Source: Candidatus Borrarchaeum weybense (GTDB lineage Archaea; Asgardarchaeota; Sifarchaeia; Borrarchaeales; Borrarchaeaceae). Taken from it: a stretch of 64,000 bases of DNA. Location of the stretch: contig JAHQJS010000007.1 of the NCBI GenBank assembly GCA_019057385.1, positions 649,685-713,684 on the forward strand. The letters are read 5' to 3'. The notes below the pieces were generated by a model. It made no database searches and had not been told where the DNA came from. It saw nothing but the letters and a program-made list of their open reading frames with translations. Shown one piece after another: positions 17,104 through 25,425 of the stretch. A program made the position numbers and the translations under genes. Within the stretch, counting starts at the first letter, position 1. Every line of letters starts with the position of its first letter.

Positions 17104-17138
17104 GTGCGCGCGCTATTGGAGGTAATCAGAGACTATAG
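17104..17138 (-). promoter_or_regulatory. conserved distal element upstream of histone copy 1
   Basis: A GCGCGC-containing block followed by GGAGGTAATCAGAGAC, about 160-190 bases before the start codon. It matches blocks at 17731-17768 and 18426-18460 at the same distance from copies 2 and 3, while flanking sequence differs. The remainder of 16945-17370 holds no gene. Confidence 0.55.
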
Positions 17139-17324
17139 CTATAATATAAGTATAATTCGAAGGCGACTTATTTGGGTGATGTGCTACACGCGCACAAACA
17201 TATAGTTCAATCAGAATCCACTCTTTAAGTCAATCACAATAGAATCAACTTTTCATAATATGTGTAAAAAATTGCTAGATTAGCTATAGGAAGATACGTG
17301 ATTAGCATAGCGGATTCTAAAATA

Positions 17325-17342
17325 TAAAAAAAAAGAAAAAGG
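17325..17342 (-). terminator. T-rich archaeal terminator of histone copy 2
   Basis: On the minus strand the sequence reads CCCTTTTTCTTTTTTTTT about 30 bases after the stop codon, a poly-T terminator matching those of the other copies. Confidence 0.6.
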
Positions 17343-17370
17343 GGTATAAAGAAAGACTAGACACACACAT

Positions 17371-17574
17371 TTAACTTTTGATTGCTAGAGAGATGTCGGA
17401 CATCATAACTTTCTTTCGTCCGGCGTGTTTGGCAAATCCGACCGCTTTCCTTGTGAGCGTTTCACATTGCTCTTCAAGGTAGTCAACGAGTTTCAAAACT
17501 GCGTCTTTAGCTACCAATTTTGCGCCTGAGTCTTTCATAAGATCTCGAACTGGGGCAATTGCTAATCGAGCCAT
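17371..17574 (-). CDS. archaeal histone, copy 2
   Basis: 67-residue single histone fold, about 90 per cent identical to copy 1 (differences include E15D, G24D, M27L, I39T and the last residues). The HAGRKKVMMSDI loop is kept. The substitutions are mostly on the surface, so both should form dimers and could form heterodimers. The gene and about 190 bases upstream are a duplicate of the copy 1 unit. Confidence 0.97.
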   Translation of the reverse strand: MARLAIAPVRDLMKDSGAKLVAKDAVLKLVDYLEEQCETLTRKAVGFAKHAGRKKVMMSDISLAIKS

Positions 17575-17592
17575 AAAATCAACTCCACTTCG

Positions 17593-17670
17593 AAGAATGA
17601 ATTGATTTCATTCTTTCTGAAAGATCTTTGTACTATAATGACTATATAAAGCTTCTGGTTGCCTCAACCA
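17593..17670 (-). promoter_or_regulatory. histone copy 2 promoter: near-palindrome, BRE/TATA, 5'-UTR hairpin
   Basis: Same arrangement as copy 1: TGGTTG and CAACCA separated by three bases (17656-17670), BRE/TATA with GCTTTATATA (about 17644-17655), and the 9-bp hairpin AAGAATGAA / TTCATTCTT (17593-17615). The hairpin loop reads TTGAT here against CTGGT in copy 1 while the stem is unchanged. Confidence 0.8.
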
Positions 17671-17730
17671 AGTTCCCCAAATCAAGATACTCATGAACTT
17701 GGTGCTTATCGAAAATGTGGGCAGTCCATA

Positions 17731-17768
17731 CCGCGAGCGCGTACTCGGAGTCAATCAGAGACAATAGA
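17731..17768 (-). promoter_or_regulatory. conserved distal element upstream of histone copy 2
   Basis: Contains GAGCGCG and CGGAGTCAATCAGAGACAAT on the plus strand, about 157 bases from the start codon. Nearly identical to the block at 18426-18460 and recognisable at 17104-17138. Nothing else is seen in 17671-18064. Confidence 0.55.
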
Positions 17769-18017
17769 TATTACTGAAATATTACCTCATAGCTACATAT
17801 TTGGATGACAAAATATACCAACTTATGGCACGATTTAACCATGATTCCCATTTCTATTATTTTTCATCATAGAGAGTATCACTCAACAAATAACTCAAAT
17901 CCGTCTAACAATGAAAGCTCTACCTCAGAATAAGACTAAAATTTGCACAAAACTTTGGTTTAAATATCTAGCGAAAGCTACGCGAAGATAAATAACTAAC
18001 TTAATGAATTGCAGACA

Positions 18018-18036
18018 CTAAAAAAAAGAAAAAAGG
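18018..18036 (-). terminator. T-rich archaeal terminator of histone copy 3
   Basis: On the minus strand the sequence reads CCCTTTTTTCTTTTTTTT shortly after the stop codon, as for the other two histone genes. Confidence 0.6.
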
Positions 18037-18064
18037 GTAGTTAAGAAAGATTCGACGCACACAT

Positions 18065-18268
18065 TTAACCTTTGATTGCTAGGTTAATGTCGGTCATCAT
18101 AACTTTCTTTCGTCCGGCGTGTTTGGCAAATCCGATCGCTTTCCTCGTGAGTTCTTCAACTTCTGCCTCAAGAAATTCAACGAGTTTGGATACAGCATCC
18201 TTAGCTACCAATTTTGCGCCAGATTCTTTCATAAGATCTCTAACTGGGGCAATTGCTAATCGAGCCAT
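18065..18268 (-). CDS. archaeal histone, copy 3
   Basis: 67-residue histone fold, the most divergent of the three: the central helix reads SKLVEFLEAEVEELTRKAIG instead of the KLVDYLEEQCE version, removing the single cysteine and adding acidic residues. The N-terminal and HAGRKKVMM segments are unchanged. The central helix carries dimer and tetramer contacts, so this copy could alter polymer stacking; that is inference. It keeps the shared promoter and leader. Confidence 0.97.
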   Translation of the reverse strand: MARLAIAPVRDLMKESGAKLVAKDAVSKLVEFLEAEVEELTRKAIGFAKHAGRKKVMMTDINLAIKG

Positions 18269-18286
18269 AAAATCAACTCCACTTGC

Positions 18287-18365
18287 AAGAATGAATTGAT
18301 TTCATTCTTTCTGAAAGGTATTCAGTCCTAAGCCAATATATAAAGCTTCTGGTTGCCTCAATCCA
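18287..18365 (-). promoter_or_regulatory. histone copy 3 promoter: near-palindrome, BRE/TATA, 5'-UTR hairpin
   Basis: As in copies 1 and 2: TGGTTG then CAATCCA (18350-18365, imperfect here), BRE/TATA with GCTTTATATATTGG (about 18333-18346), and the unchanged 9-bp hairpin stem AAGAATGAA / TTCATTCTT (18287-18309). Confidence 0.8.
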
Positions 18366-18425
18366 ACTCCTCATAATAAGACCATCATGAACTAAGTACT
18401 CATCGAAAGTTTTGGTATTCCATAC

Positions 18426-18460
18426 TACGAGCGCGCAATCGGAGTCAATCAGAAACTATA
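18426..18460 (-). promoter_or_regulatory. conserved distal element upstream of histone copy 3
   Basis: ACGAGCGCGCAATCGGAGTC and TCAATCAGAAACTATA, about 158 bases from the start codon, matching the blocks before the other two copies. Between here and 18799 the sequence is T-rich with no gene visible. Confidence 0.55.
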
Positions 18461-18799
18461 AACATCACAAAAAACTTGATTCATTGATACTCATTTGGAT
18501 AACCATATGCACATATTACCTGTAGAATTTAACATAAATTTTGTTTTTTTGGATAAAAAAATGCTTAGATCACTATTACAAAAAACAATCTGTTTCCTTT
18601 ACCGATTTCACTGAAAAAGGTTAAATCATTATTTAGAGCCATAAAAGCTTATCAGGATATCAATTGCAGTTTATATTAATTGAAAAAATTCTTCTAAGTG
18701 TTTTTAGTCTTTTTGTCATTACAAAGCGCGATAAAAAACTGTTTCTTTTGTGATTTTCTATTTTTTTAAAGTGTATGCTCTACTAAATTGTGTGTTGAT

Positions 18800-19105
18800 G
18801 TGAGCTACCTCGTACTAAAGCATCGAGGCTTCCTGCTTCTACGACAGACTCGATCCCCTTGTCGGGTTACGGAGGTCATATCTCCACAGGCTTAACATCC
18901 CTACGCCCCGTAGGTACGGTTAACCATCGTGATGCAATCGAAGTATGCACCTTGTCTACAAGTGTGCGTATTATCCCTCCAATTGCCGTTGATATCTCGT
19001 TATACCAACTATATAACTCTTAGGGAGACCCCTCGATCTAAGTGATAAAATTGAACACACATTATTGCAACTCATCACCACGTTGAAACAGTGGTGCTTT
19101 CTTGC
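18800..19105 (-). mobile_element. ORF-less TnpB-type element, probable solo guide-RNA gene
   Basis: A 306-base unit without a transposase. Read on the minus strand it starts with GCAAGAAAGCACCAC and a hairpin closed by GGTGATG (19105-19073). It passes through a GC-richer, structured middle (CCTACGGGGCGTAGGG; GACAAGGGGATCGAGTCTGTC) and ends with CAGGAAGCC, a CCTCG/CGAGG hairpin and GGTAGCTCAC (18800). The CAGGAAGCC-hairpin-GGTAGYTCAC ending is the same as at 44852-44889 and resembles the 3' end of TnpB guide RNAs at IS605-type right ends. The guide would be read from bases below 18800. Confidence 0.65.
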
Positions 19106-19107
19106 TC

Positions 19108-19419
19108 AGTTACTCGTAAAAAAATAGTTTCTTGCATTCTGAATAAAACGACTAACGTTCCAAAAACGGGGAAGATAGCAAGGATCAGAAACATTATGCG
19201 TATACCAAACATCTCAGCAATAATACCAGCTACTGTATTCACTCCATAGAATATCCCCACCATTATACTAGCCTGAAATAATGTAGCTCCAAGTGATTTT
19301 GCATAAAGAGGAATTATAACAACTGGAATTATTATCGAAAATGCGTAGAACCAGTTTACTGTGTTTATTGATAATAAGGAAGGATTAGAGTTATCTTTTG
19401 TTGAGTTCAATGTGCACAC
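19108..19419 (-). pseudogene. internally deleted MFS transporter relic
   Basis: An open frame of about 105 residues joins what look like the first two membrane segments of a major facilitator (NTVNWFYAFSIIIPVVIIPL ... VGIFYGVNT) directly to a last segment (IIAEMFGIRIMFLILAIFPV ... FRMQETI). A functional MFS protein needs twelve segments, so this is a deletion derivative. The final residues (TEQESTTVSTW) are read from the mobile element at 18800-19105 that abuts it. A second relic with the same C-terminal segment lies at 26111-26293. Confidence 0.7.
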
Positions 19420-19608
19420 ATCTGTTCGTAAGAGAGACCATATTTCAATTTAGTCCATTGCGCAAGTTGAAAATTGAACTCATCACAAGCCTTATAAATC
19501 AACCGCATTGAAGACCACCTGTGCAAATTTTTGCTCCTATTAGCGTTATCTGATTTAAAAAACTCCAATAAATAAAAACATTCAATCTAATATGAGGCTT
19601 GATTTTTC

Positions 19609-20760
19609 TTGAAAAGCAGTACTCAAAGCTTGACAACTCTTAGTTTCGCTCACTATTTCAATGATACCTATTCAATGATTCTCCCTGGATTGATACCAAT
19701 TCTTATTCCTCTATTTGGACTTAGTTACTTTCAAGCAGGATTGGCTGCCATGCTTCTAGTAGCGATCCCTGCAGTTCTACAGCCATTGTTAGGACATTTT
19801 GGTGATGCAGGGAAAGCCAAACAAGTTTTGATTGGAGGATTAATACTCGTCAGTATCAGTACGGCATTTTTTGGCGCGGCTCCAAACTATATCATTTTTC
19901 TTCTTCTTTCTGGAATTGCAGGTGTCGGTCTTGCTGCATATCATCCACAAGCAACTTTATTTCTTTCAACTGACTTTGGAGGAGGAAAGGGGAAGGCATT
20001 GGGTATTCATGGGGCTGGAGGAAGTTTAGGTCATTTCTCTGGTCCAACGTTAATTACAATCTTGGCTTCCACAGTTATCGGATGGCAATTAGGCTTAGTT
20101 CTACTAGTCATTCCAACGATTTTAGTAGCAGTTGCGTGCTGGGTAATTCTTCACACTTCTGATTTATCTTCGAATTCAAGTGTTAAACATGCACCTTATA
20201 GTATCAAGAAAGCATTAACAATCCCGGTTATCATCCTTAGTATTGTAATGGCACTAAGAACCTCGGTTTACAGGGGTATTACTACTTTCTTACCTGCATT
20301 TTTTGTATCAGAAGGTATTTCATTGCTTTATGCAGGAGCGTTCACAGGAGTACTGTTAAGCGCTGGAATACTAGCCCAACCGTTATTTGGACTTATTTCA
20401 GATCGCATTGGCAGGAAAATAGTTGTTGTAACCACAATGCTAGCACTTTCACCGCTTGTCTTTGTTTTTGCATTTTTAGTATCTATTTCGGAATTACTTT
20501 TAATTATCGTTTTATTTCTAATTGGATTTTGTATTTTTGCAACGTTTCCTGTAGGATTAGCTTTTTCCGCGGAACTTGGAGAAAATAACGTCGCTATTAC
20601 TGTTGGTATCGTTTCGGGGATCTCTATGGGTTTTGCAGCCATGATCCCGCCAATAATTGGTTATATTATCGACATCTTTGGTTTCTTTGAGGCATTTGGC
20701 GTTTTGGCCGGCTTTAGCCTTTTGGGTGGGATGATATCTTTTTTTCTTCCAAAAAAATAG
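19609..20760 (+). CDS. MFS transporter, fosmidomycin-resistance (Fsr) type
   Basis: A 383-residue, twelve-segment major facilitator. The opening SFAHYFNDTYSMILPGLIPI is typical of the Fsr-type efflux branch, and the loop motif GLISDRIGRK (about 255) is the MFS signature between segments of the second half. The TTG start at 19609 follows GAGG about 12 bases upstream; no better start is seen. It probably exports small organic molecules or drugs; the substrate is not shown. Monocistronic, on the strand opposite its neighbours. Confidence 0.9.
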   Translation: MKSSTQSLTTLSFAHYFNDTYSMILPGLIPILIPLFGLSYFQAGLAAMLLVAIPAVLQPLLGHFGDAGKAKQVLIGGLILVSISTAFFGAAPNYIIFLLLSGIAGVGLAAYHPQATLFLSTDFGGGKGKALGIHGAGGSLGHFSGPTLITILASTVIGWQLGLVLLVIPTILVAVACWVILHTSDLSSNSSVKHAPYSIKKALTIPVIILSIVMALRTSVYRGITTFLPAFFVSEGISLLYAGAFTGVLLSAGILAQPLFGLISDRIGRKIVVVTTMLALSPLVFVFAFLVSISELLLIIVLFLIGFCIFATFPVGLAFSAELGENNVAITVGIVSGISMGFAAMIPPIIGYIIDIFGFFEAFGVLAGFSLLGGMISFFLPKK

Positions 20761-20899
20761 GGTGTATGCATTTGATTCATAACAAGAGGGGTCAAAAAAG
20801 ACTAAAACTTAATTATATGAGGACAAAATACAATTTAGGACTGAAAAATTGATCGGTAACAAAAAAAATGATATGATGTTGAGAGAAAGAGTAAGAAGA

Positions 20900-22729
20900 T
20901 TAAAGGAGTCCTATTTTTTCTTGAAAGATCTTATATCTTTTAATTATTTTTGCCCTTGAATATCTCTGAGTTAAGGTGCCTAAATGTCCCATTCGTTGTG
21001 CCACTAAATTCTGTTTGACTCCTAATTCTTGAAAAAACTCAGACATTGAATGTCTTAAACAATGTGCAGTGAAATAAACACCACTATTCTCTCTTAACTT
21101 TGAATATATCTGATGAATTATCCACGGATGAAGTTTCACTTTTTTTACTTTTCCAAGAGCGAAAAAAAAACCATCATGTTCAACTCTATGGATTTTTCTA
21201 AGTAACAATTGTTGTCTTACTAAAGCTTTCATCTCATTTGTTAATACGACAAATCTAATTTTGTCACGTTTACCTTTAACTTCTATGTAATGTTCTCTAT
21301 CGAATCGAGGGATAGGTTCATTTCCATTTTGTTTATTTTCCATTTCGTCTGGTTTGCCAAGCACCATGTCCATTGTAATTTTCTTGTATTCTGAAACCCT
21401 TAAGCCAAGGTTTAGTCCTAAATCAAAAATATTTTTCTCTATTGGATTATTTATCACTTTTCGAATTTGTTTAATTTCTTCTCTTGTCAAGGCTCTTGGT
21501 TTTGTCTCTGGTAATTGGGGAACAACTTGTGGGAGTTTCAAAGTTTCTTTGATTTCTAATACAATTGCAGTATCTATTATTGGTGAATGTATTTTATTCT
21601 TCTTACACCATTCCATTCCTTTTTTCCTTATATGCCATTTTTCTACCCATGTTAGAAAAGCTGATATTGATATTGCTTTATCTTTAATAGATACGGGAGA
21701 ATTAGGTTTTGTTTGTCTGGTACAGTTGGAGAAACTGCCATATTTCTTGAGATATTTAAAATATTCGATAATGATCTCTGAGTCAAGGTTCTTCCAAGTT
21801 TTTTCCTTTGATTTTAGGAAATTACAAAGATCTGCTATAGTTGATGTGTATTTAGCGATTGTTTTATCGCTTATTTTACCTTTTTTGTCATTTCTGTATG
21901 CGATGAGTAGATTATCGTACTCATGGAAAGTATGACTAAGCTGCATTCCGGCTTCCAGAAGTGCATTGTTCCACGAGCCAAAATGAATTGCATAAGTTAA
22001 AGGTGAAGGTAATAAAGGATCCTTTGAAAATTCACGATTAGCAGGAGTTTTTCTAGTTTCTTTTTTATAATTCTTCAATATTTTTAGGAGTTCTTCTTTC
22101 GTATATCGCTTTGTATTTGGATCAAAGCCTAATGATTCAATAAACTTGTTATAAGTTCCATAATAATTTACAAATGTATTTAAGCTTGGTAAATCTAATC
22201 CTAATCTTAACTTTGGAAATTCTCGTTTGGTAGGCACTCTTCCTGTCTCTTCTATGTATTTCTTAAACTCAAGTGCCTTTTTTTCTATCTGTTCTTTTTT
22301 ATATCGCTTTACTTTTGGATTATATCCCAAAAATTCAATAAACTTGTTATAACTTCCAAAATGCCTAACAAGAGTATTTACACTTGGCAGATCTAATTTC
22401 AATCTTAGGTTTGAAAACTCTTCACTGGTAGGAACTTTATTTGTTTCTTCTATGTATTTCTTAAGCGTGAATGCTTTATGATCCATCTCTTCCTTTGTAT
22501 ATCCCTGTTTTCCACGTCGCTTCGTAATTGATTCAAAGCCTAAAGATTCAATAAGCTTATTATAACTTCCATAATACTTAACAAATGTATTAAAACTTGG
22601 TAAATCCAATTCTGATCTTAACTTTAAAAATTCGTCTTTGGTGGGAATTTTATTTGTTTCGTCTATGTACTTCTTGAACCTAAGTGCTTTTTGTTTGATC
22701 TCTTCTTGTGTATATCCTTTTCGACCCAC
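20900..22729 (-). CDS. tyrosine recombinase with four N-terminal HNH-associated repeats
   Basis: A 609-residue site-specific recombinase. The catalytic domain (about 410-605) shows R444 (LRVSEY), a lysine hairpin (KGKRDK, about 485-490), H556-x2-R559-H560 (HCLRH), H582 (MGHLG) and the nucleophile Y590 (TQRYS). A core-binding domain covers about 265-380. The first 261 residues hold four repeats (6-65, 77-136, 143-202, 209-261) of the form YTKEE...P...EF...LPS.NTF...FGSYNKFIE.LG, matching the repeat found next to homing endonucleases (HNH_repeat), thought to bind DNA. That fusion is unusual for an integrase. No att sites, excisionase or other phage genes are seen around it. Confidence 0.9.
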   Translation of the reverse strand: MGRKGYTQEEIKQKALRFKKYIDETNKIPTKDEFLKLRSELDLPSFNTFVKYYGSYNKLIESLGFESITKRRGKQGYTKEEMDHKAFTLKKYIEETNKVPTSEEFSNLRLKLDLPSVNTLVRHFGSYNKFIEFLGYNPKVKRYKKEQIEKKALEFKKYIEETGRVPTKREFPKLRLGLDLPSLNTFVNYYGTYNKFIESLGFDPNTKRYTKEELLKILKNYKKETRKTPANREFSKDPLLPSPLTYAIHFGSWNNALLEAGMQLSHTFHEYDNLLIAYRNDKKGKISDKTIAKYTSTIADLCNFLKSKEKTWKNLDSEIIIEYFKYLKKYGSFSNCTRQTKPNSPVSIKDKAISISAFLTWVEKWHIRKKGMEWCKKNKIHSPIIDTAIVLEIKETLKLPQVVPQLPETKPRALTREEIKQIRKVINNPIEKNIFDLGLNLGLRVSEYKKITMDMVLGKPDEMENKQNGNEPIPRFDREHYIEVKGKRDKIRFVVLTNEMKALVRQQLLLRKIHRVEHDGFFFALGKVKKVKLHPWIIHQIYSKLRENSGVYFTAHCLRHSMSEFFQELGVKQNLVAQRMGHLGTLTQRYSRAKIIKRYKIFQEKIGLL

Positions 22730-23002
22730 GCAATCCCACCTTTACAAAATTATGTTCATCTATGATGTCTTCAGTATTTGAATGAAACCATTTGATAATG
22801 CAGTTTTTGTTGCACAATGATTTAGGTCGATTCACTTCGCTATACATGGATCAAAGTTTCTATAAAAACCCCTCAATTCAACTCCAAATAAGGTTAAGAT
22901 TTCTTTAGTTTGGCTGGAGCTGTGATTGCTATTCTTCTGCCTAAAATATAAGCACAAATAGTTGCCCACTTTTGGGTGTGAACAATCACGAATGAAAATT
23001 GT

Positions 23003-23437
23003 TTAAAGTTCTCTGTAGGACTTGTAACTGAAATATATGCAGGCTAGCCCATCCAAGATGAATGAAAACTGCTTTACAATGCTTATTGGATTCGTGAACG
23101 TATACCATGCTGGATTACCTGGAGTAACAATTAGTGCAGTTAAACCAATAATCAAGAGAAGTATTCCTAATATAAAAGCCGGCTTGATTTTCTTAATATA
23201 AAGTGGAATTAATATCCATGCTATAAGGGTCATTATCGAGAAGACAATCAGTGCAGAGGGTGACTGTAGGTTCATCATACTAGCGATCACGACGGATATA
23301 AGCGCCCAACCTGCCACTCCGATTAAGGTGATTACTGCACAAGTTAAATTAGAAATAGAAGCGTAATAAAAGTAAAAAAGCAAAAACGCGAAAAATAGTA
23401 GCAAAAAAGTGAAAAAGTAAAAATAAAATGAAATCAA
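23003..23437 (-). CDS. small integral membrane protein
   Basis: 144 residues with about four hydrophobic segments and no recognised family. The N-terminal 20 residues are a run of phenylalanine, leucine and tyrosine, and the start may lie further in. The C-terminal part (NPAWYTFTNPISIVKQFSFI) recalls short DUF-type four-helix membrane proteins. No close partner on the same strand within 60 bases. The gap 22730-23002 shows nothing recognisable. Confidence 0.6.
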   Translation of the reverse strand: MISFYFYFFTFLLLFFAFLLFYFYYASISNLTCAVITLIGVAGWALISVVIASMMNLQSPSALIVFSIMTLIAWILIPLYIKKIKPAFILGILLLIIGLTALIVTPGNPAWYTFTNPISIVKQFSFILDGLACIYFSYKSYREL

Positions 23438-23513
23438 GTTAGTTTCGCATCCAATTTCGTTTTATTCAATGAACTATTATATTGCAGATATATAAAAAAT
23501 ATCAGAAAGCATT

Positions 23514-24320
23514 TTAGTCAAGTATGATTCTTCTATGTCCCAAAGGGCATGTTCCATAATGACAGTCATACCAACCTTCGTCCCACTTTTCCTCGACGTT
23601 ATAATGGTTATAGCAATATATCTTATCACACTTTGGACAATATGCATCCATGCCCTCTTCAAGAGCTGGGGATTCATGCGCAAAATCGTGGACTTCAGCA
23701 AGTTTGTCTTCTTCTAATAAACTGAAAACCTTTTTAGCATCCTTCAAACTAAAAGATGCTGTTGTAGTGAGTCCAATATAATACAGGTATTTTTTGCCAT
23801 CTATACTGGAAACCCCAATTTTAAAGCCTGCCCCAACTTCTCCACAAATAGCGCACGGTAGATGATATTCTTCATCGCTGTACTTAATTACACGTTGAGT
23901 TGGTGCTTTGTGTTCCTCTTTACCCACTAAATTTTCTAATTCAGTAGAAATCTGTTCCCAACAAACTTCAAATGTAGCTCTTAGTTCTGACTCTAATTTT
24001 ATTCCATCTTTACCCGTGATCTTTAATTCACTCGAAGACTGTTCTAATCGACTTTTTGCCAATATCAAGTAAGACCAAGCCGACTTATCGTAATGAGTCC
24101 TATCATCGCTGATTCCTTTAAGCAGTTCCCATGCTGAGACGATACTAAAATAAACTTCTTTAACATCTGTAATCCACGCTTCATCAATAGATTCATCTGT
24201 AGTATTCAAAAATTCAATTATTTTGTCTTTTACATCTTCAAGTTTTTGTATTGAGTCTCTTATCTTCCAAACTCGTTCTCTAGCTTTGTCTTTAGCTTTA
24301 ACTTTTTTTTTACGTGGCAT
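23514..24320 (-). CDS. hypothetical zinc-binding protein
   Basis: About 268 residues. A lysine/arginine-rich start (MPRKKKVKAKDKARERVWKI), a helical middle to about 165, then a cysteine-rich C-terminal half: CAIC (about 183), and CPKCDKIYCYNHYN with a following CHYGTCPLGH that likely binds two zinc ions. Family not recognised. The start at 24320 avoids overlap with the phosphate permease gene ending at 24388 and follows a GAGAG site; the frame is open 29 codons further. It could be cotranscribed with that permease. Confidence 0.7.
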   Translation of the reverse strand: MPRKKKVKAKDKARERVWKIRDSIQKLEDVKDKIIEFLNTTDESIDEAWITDVKEVYFSIVSAWELLKGISDDRTHYDKSAWSYLILAKSRLEQSSSELKITGKDGIKLESELRATFEVCWEQISTELENLVGKEEHKAPTQRVIKYSDEEYHLPCAICGEVGAGFKIGVSSIDGKKYLYYIGLTTTASFSLKDAKKVFSLLEEDKLAEVHDFAHESPALEEGMDAYCPKCDKIYCYNHYNVEEKWDEGWYDCHYGTCPLGHRRIILD

Positions 24321-24387
24321 TTTTTTTAAACTCTCAATTAAAAAATGGATTTGGGACTTAATATAACTTATCGATTGTATCATTGAA

Positions 24388-25356
24388 CTAGAAAAACTGT
24401 AGTCCACTATAAATCGCTATTGAGAATAACGCCGCCGCTGGAAAGGTGACACCCCAAGCAAAGGCAATTCCTTTAACGGTACGTGTATTTACTTTAATTT
24501 TTTTGGCGTATCCTACGCCTATGAGTGCCGCTACCAAAACTGCAGTTCCGGAGAGAGGCAATCCAAACCATGTGCCGAGAAACATAACAAGAGCCGTTGC
24601 AACTTGCGCGGCAAATGCTGATGAAGGAGTTAATTTTACCACTGAAGTTCCTAGTTCTAAAAGCACTCTTCTACCAAGGATCAGAAGTCCAATAGTTGCC
24701 CCAATACCTCCAATAATCAATAAAACAGTAAGTTCAACTGCGTGAATTAAAGGTGCAATCGCATTAGCTATATCATTTGCACCCCTGCTAAATTGTGTGA
24801 TCATTACAGCGACCAGAAGCATCTGTGCGAATAGTCTTTCTCTTTTTTCTACATCATTTAATCCTTTGACCTTTGAGAGAACACCTCTCTGCAAAGCGGT
24901 GTAGGTAAGGTATGCGATAACAAAACCCAGAATCGGAGAGATAGCCAAACCTACGAATACTAGCACAATAGCATTCCAATTAATATATGAAAAACCAATA
25001 ATTACGCCTAGTCCTATTATTGAACCTATCATAGCTTGTGTTGTAGAAATGGGAGATTTAAAGTAACTAGCTATCGTTAACCATGCTCCAACAGCGAAAA
25101 CTATAGATATAATCTCAATCATTGTTAAAGGCTTTGTAATAATTCCTTTTCCTAAGGTTTCTGCCACTCTGTCTCCTAGTACTAGAATCCCAGCGATGTT
25201 CAATACACATGCTAAAACTAAAGCGAATTTCAACTTAATATATCCCGAACCTACCGCTGGAGCAAATGTTTCATCATTACTACCAATGCCGAAGCTAATT
25301 GTAGATGCACCGCAAATACTTAAAATGAGTAATAGAAATATAGGTAGAGTAACCAT
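24388..25356 (-). CDS. PiT-family inorganic phosphate permease
   Basis: A 322-residue membrane protein with about ten hydrophobic segments. The duplicated PiT signature is present: GSNDETFAPAVG in the first half and RGANDIANAIAP in the second, the segments that form the phosphate/cation path. PiT proteins take up metal-phosphate or phosphate with a cation. It is divergent (69-base gap) from a DUF47/PhoU-like gene at 25426, the usual genomic partner of PiT permeases, which supports the assignment. Confidence 0.93.
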   Translation of the reverse strand: MVTLPIFLLLILSICGASTISFGIGSNDETFAPAVGSGYIKLKFALVLACVLNIAGILVLGDRVAETLGKGIITKPLTMIEIISIVFAVGAWLTIASYFKSPISTTQAMIGSIIGLGVIIGFSYINWNAIVLVFVGLAISPILGFVIAYLTYTALQRGVLSKVKGLNDVEKRERLFAQMLLVAVMITQFSRGANDIANAIAPLIHAVELTVLLIIGGIGATIGLLILGRRVLLELGTSVVKLTPSSAFAAQVATALVMFLGTWFGLPLSGTAVLVAALIGVGYAKKIKVNTRTVKGIAFAWGVTFPAAALFSIAIYSGLQFF

Positions 25357-25425
25357 CTCAACTCACATTTCTGGAAATGGCTCATATTATTTAAATCAAA
25401 CGATATTTCAGGATGGATATAAGAA

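Noticed and set aside
21354..21935. 193-residue frame on the plus strand inside the recombinase gene
   Set aside because: Antisense shadow; the minus-strand product has a full set of catalytic motifs.
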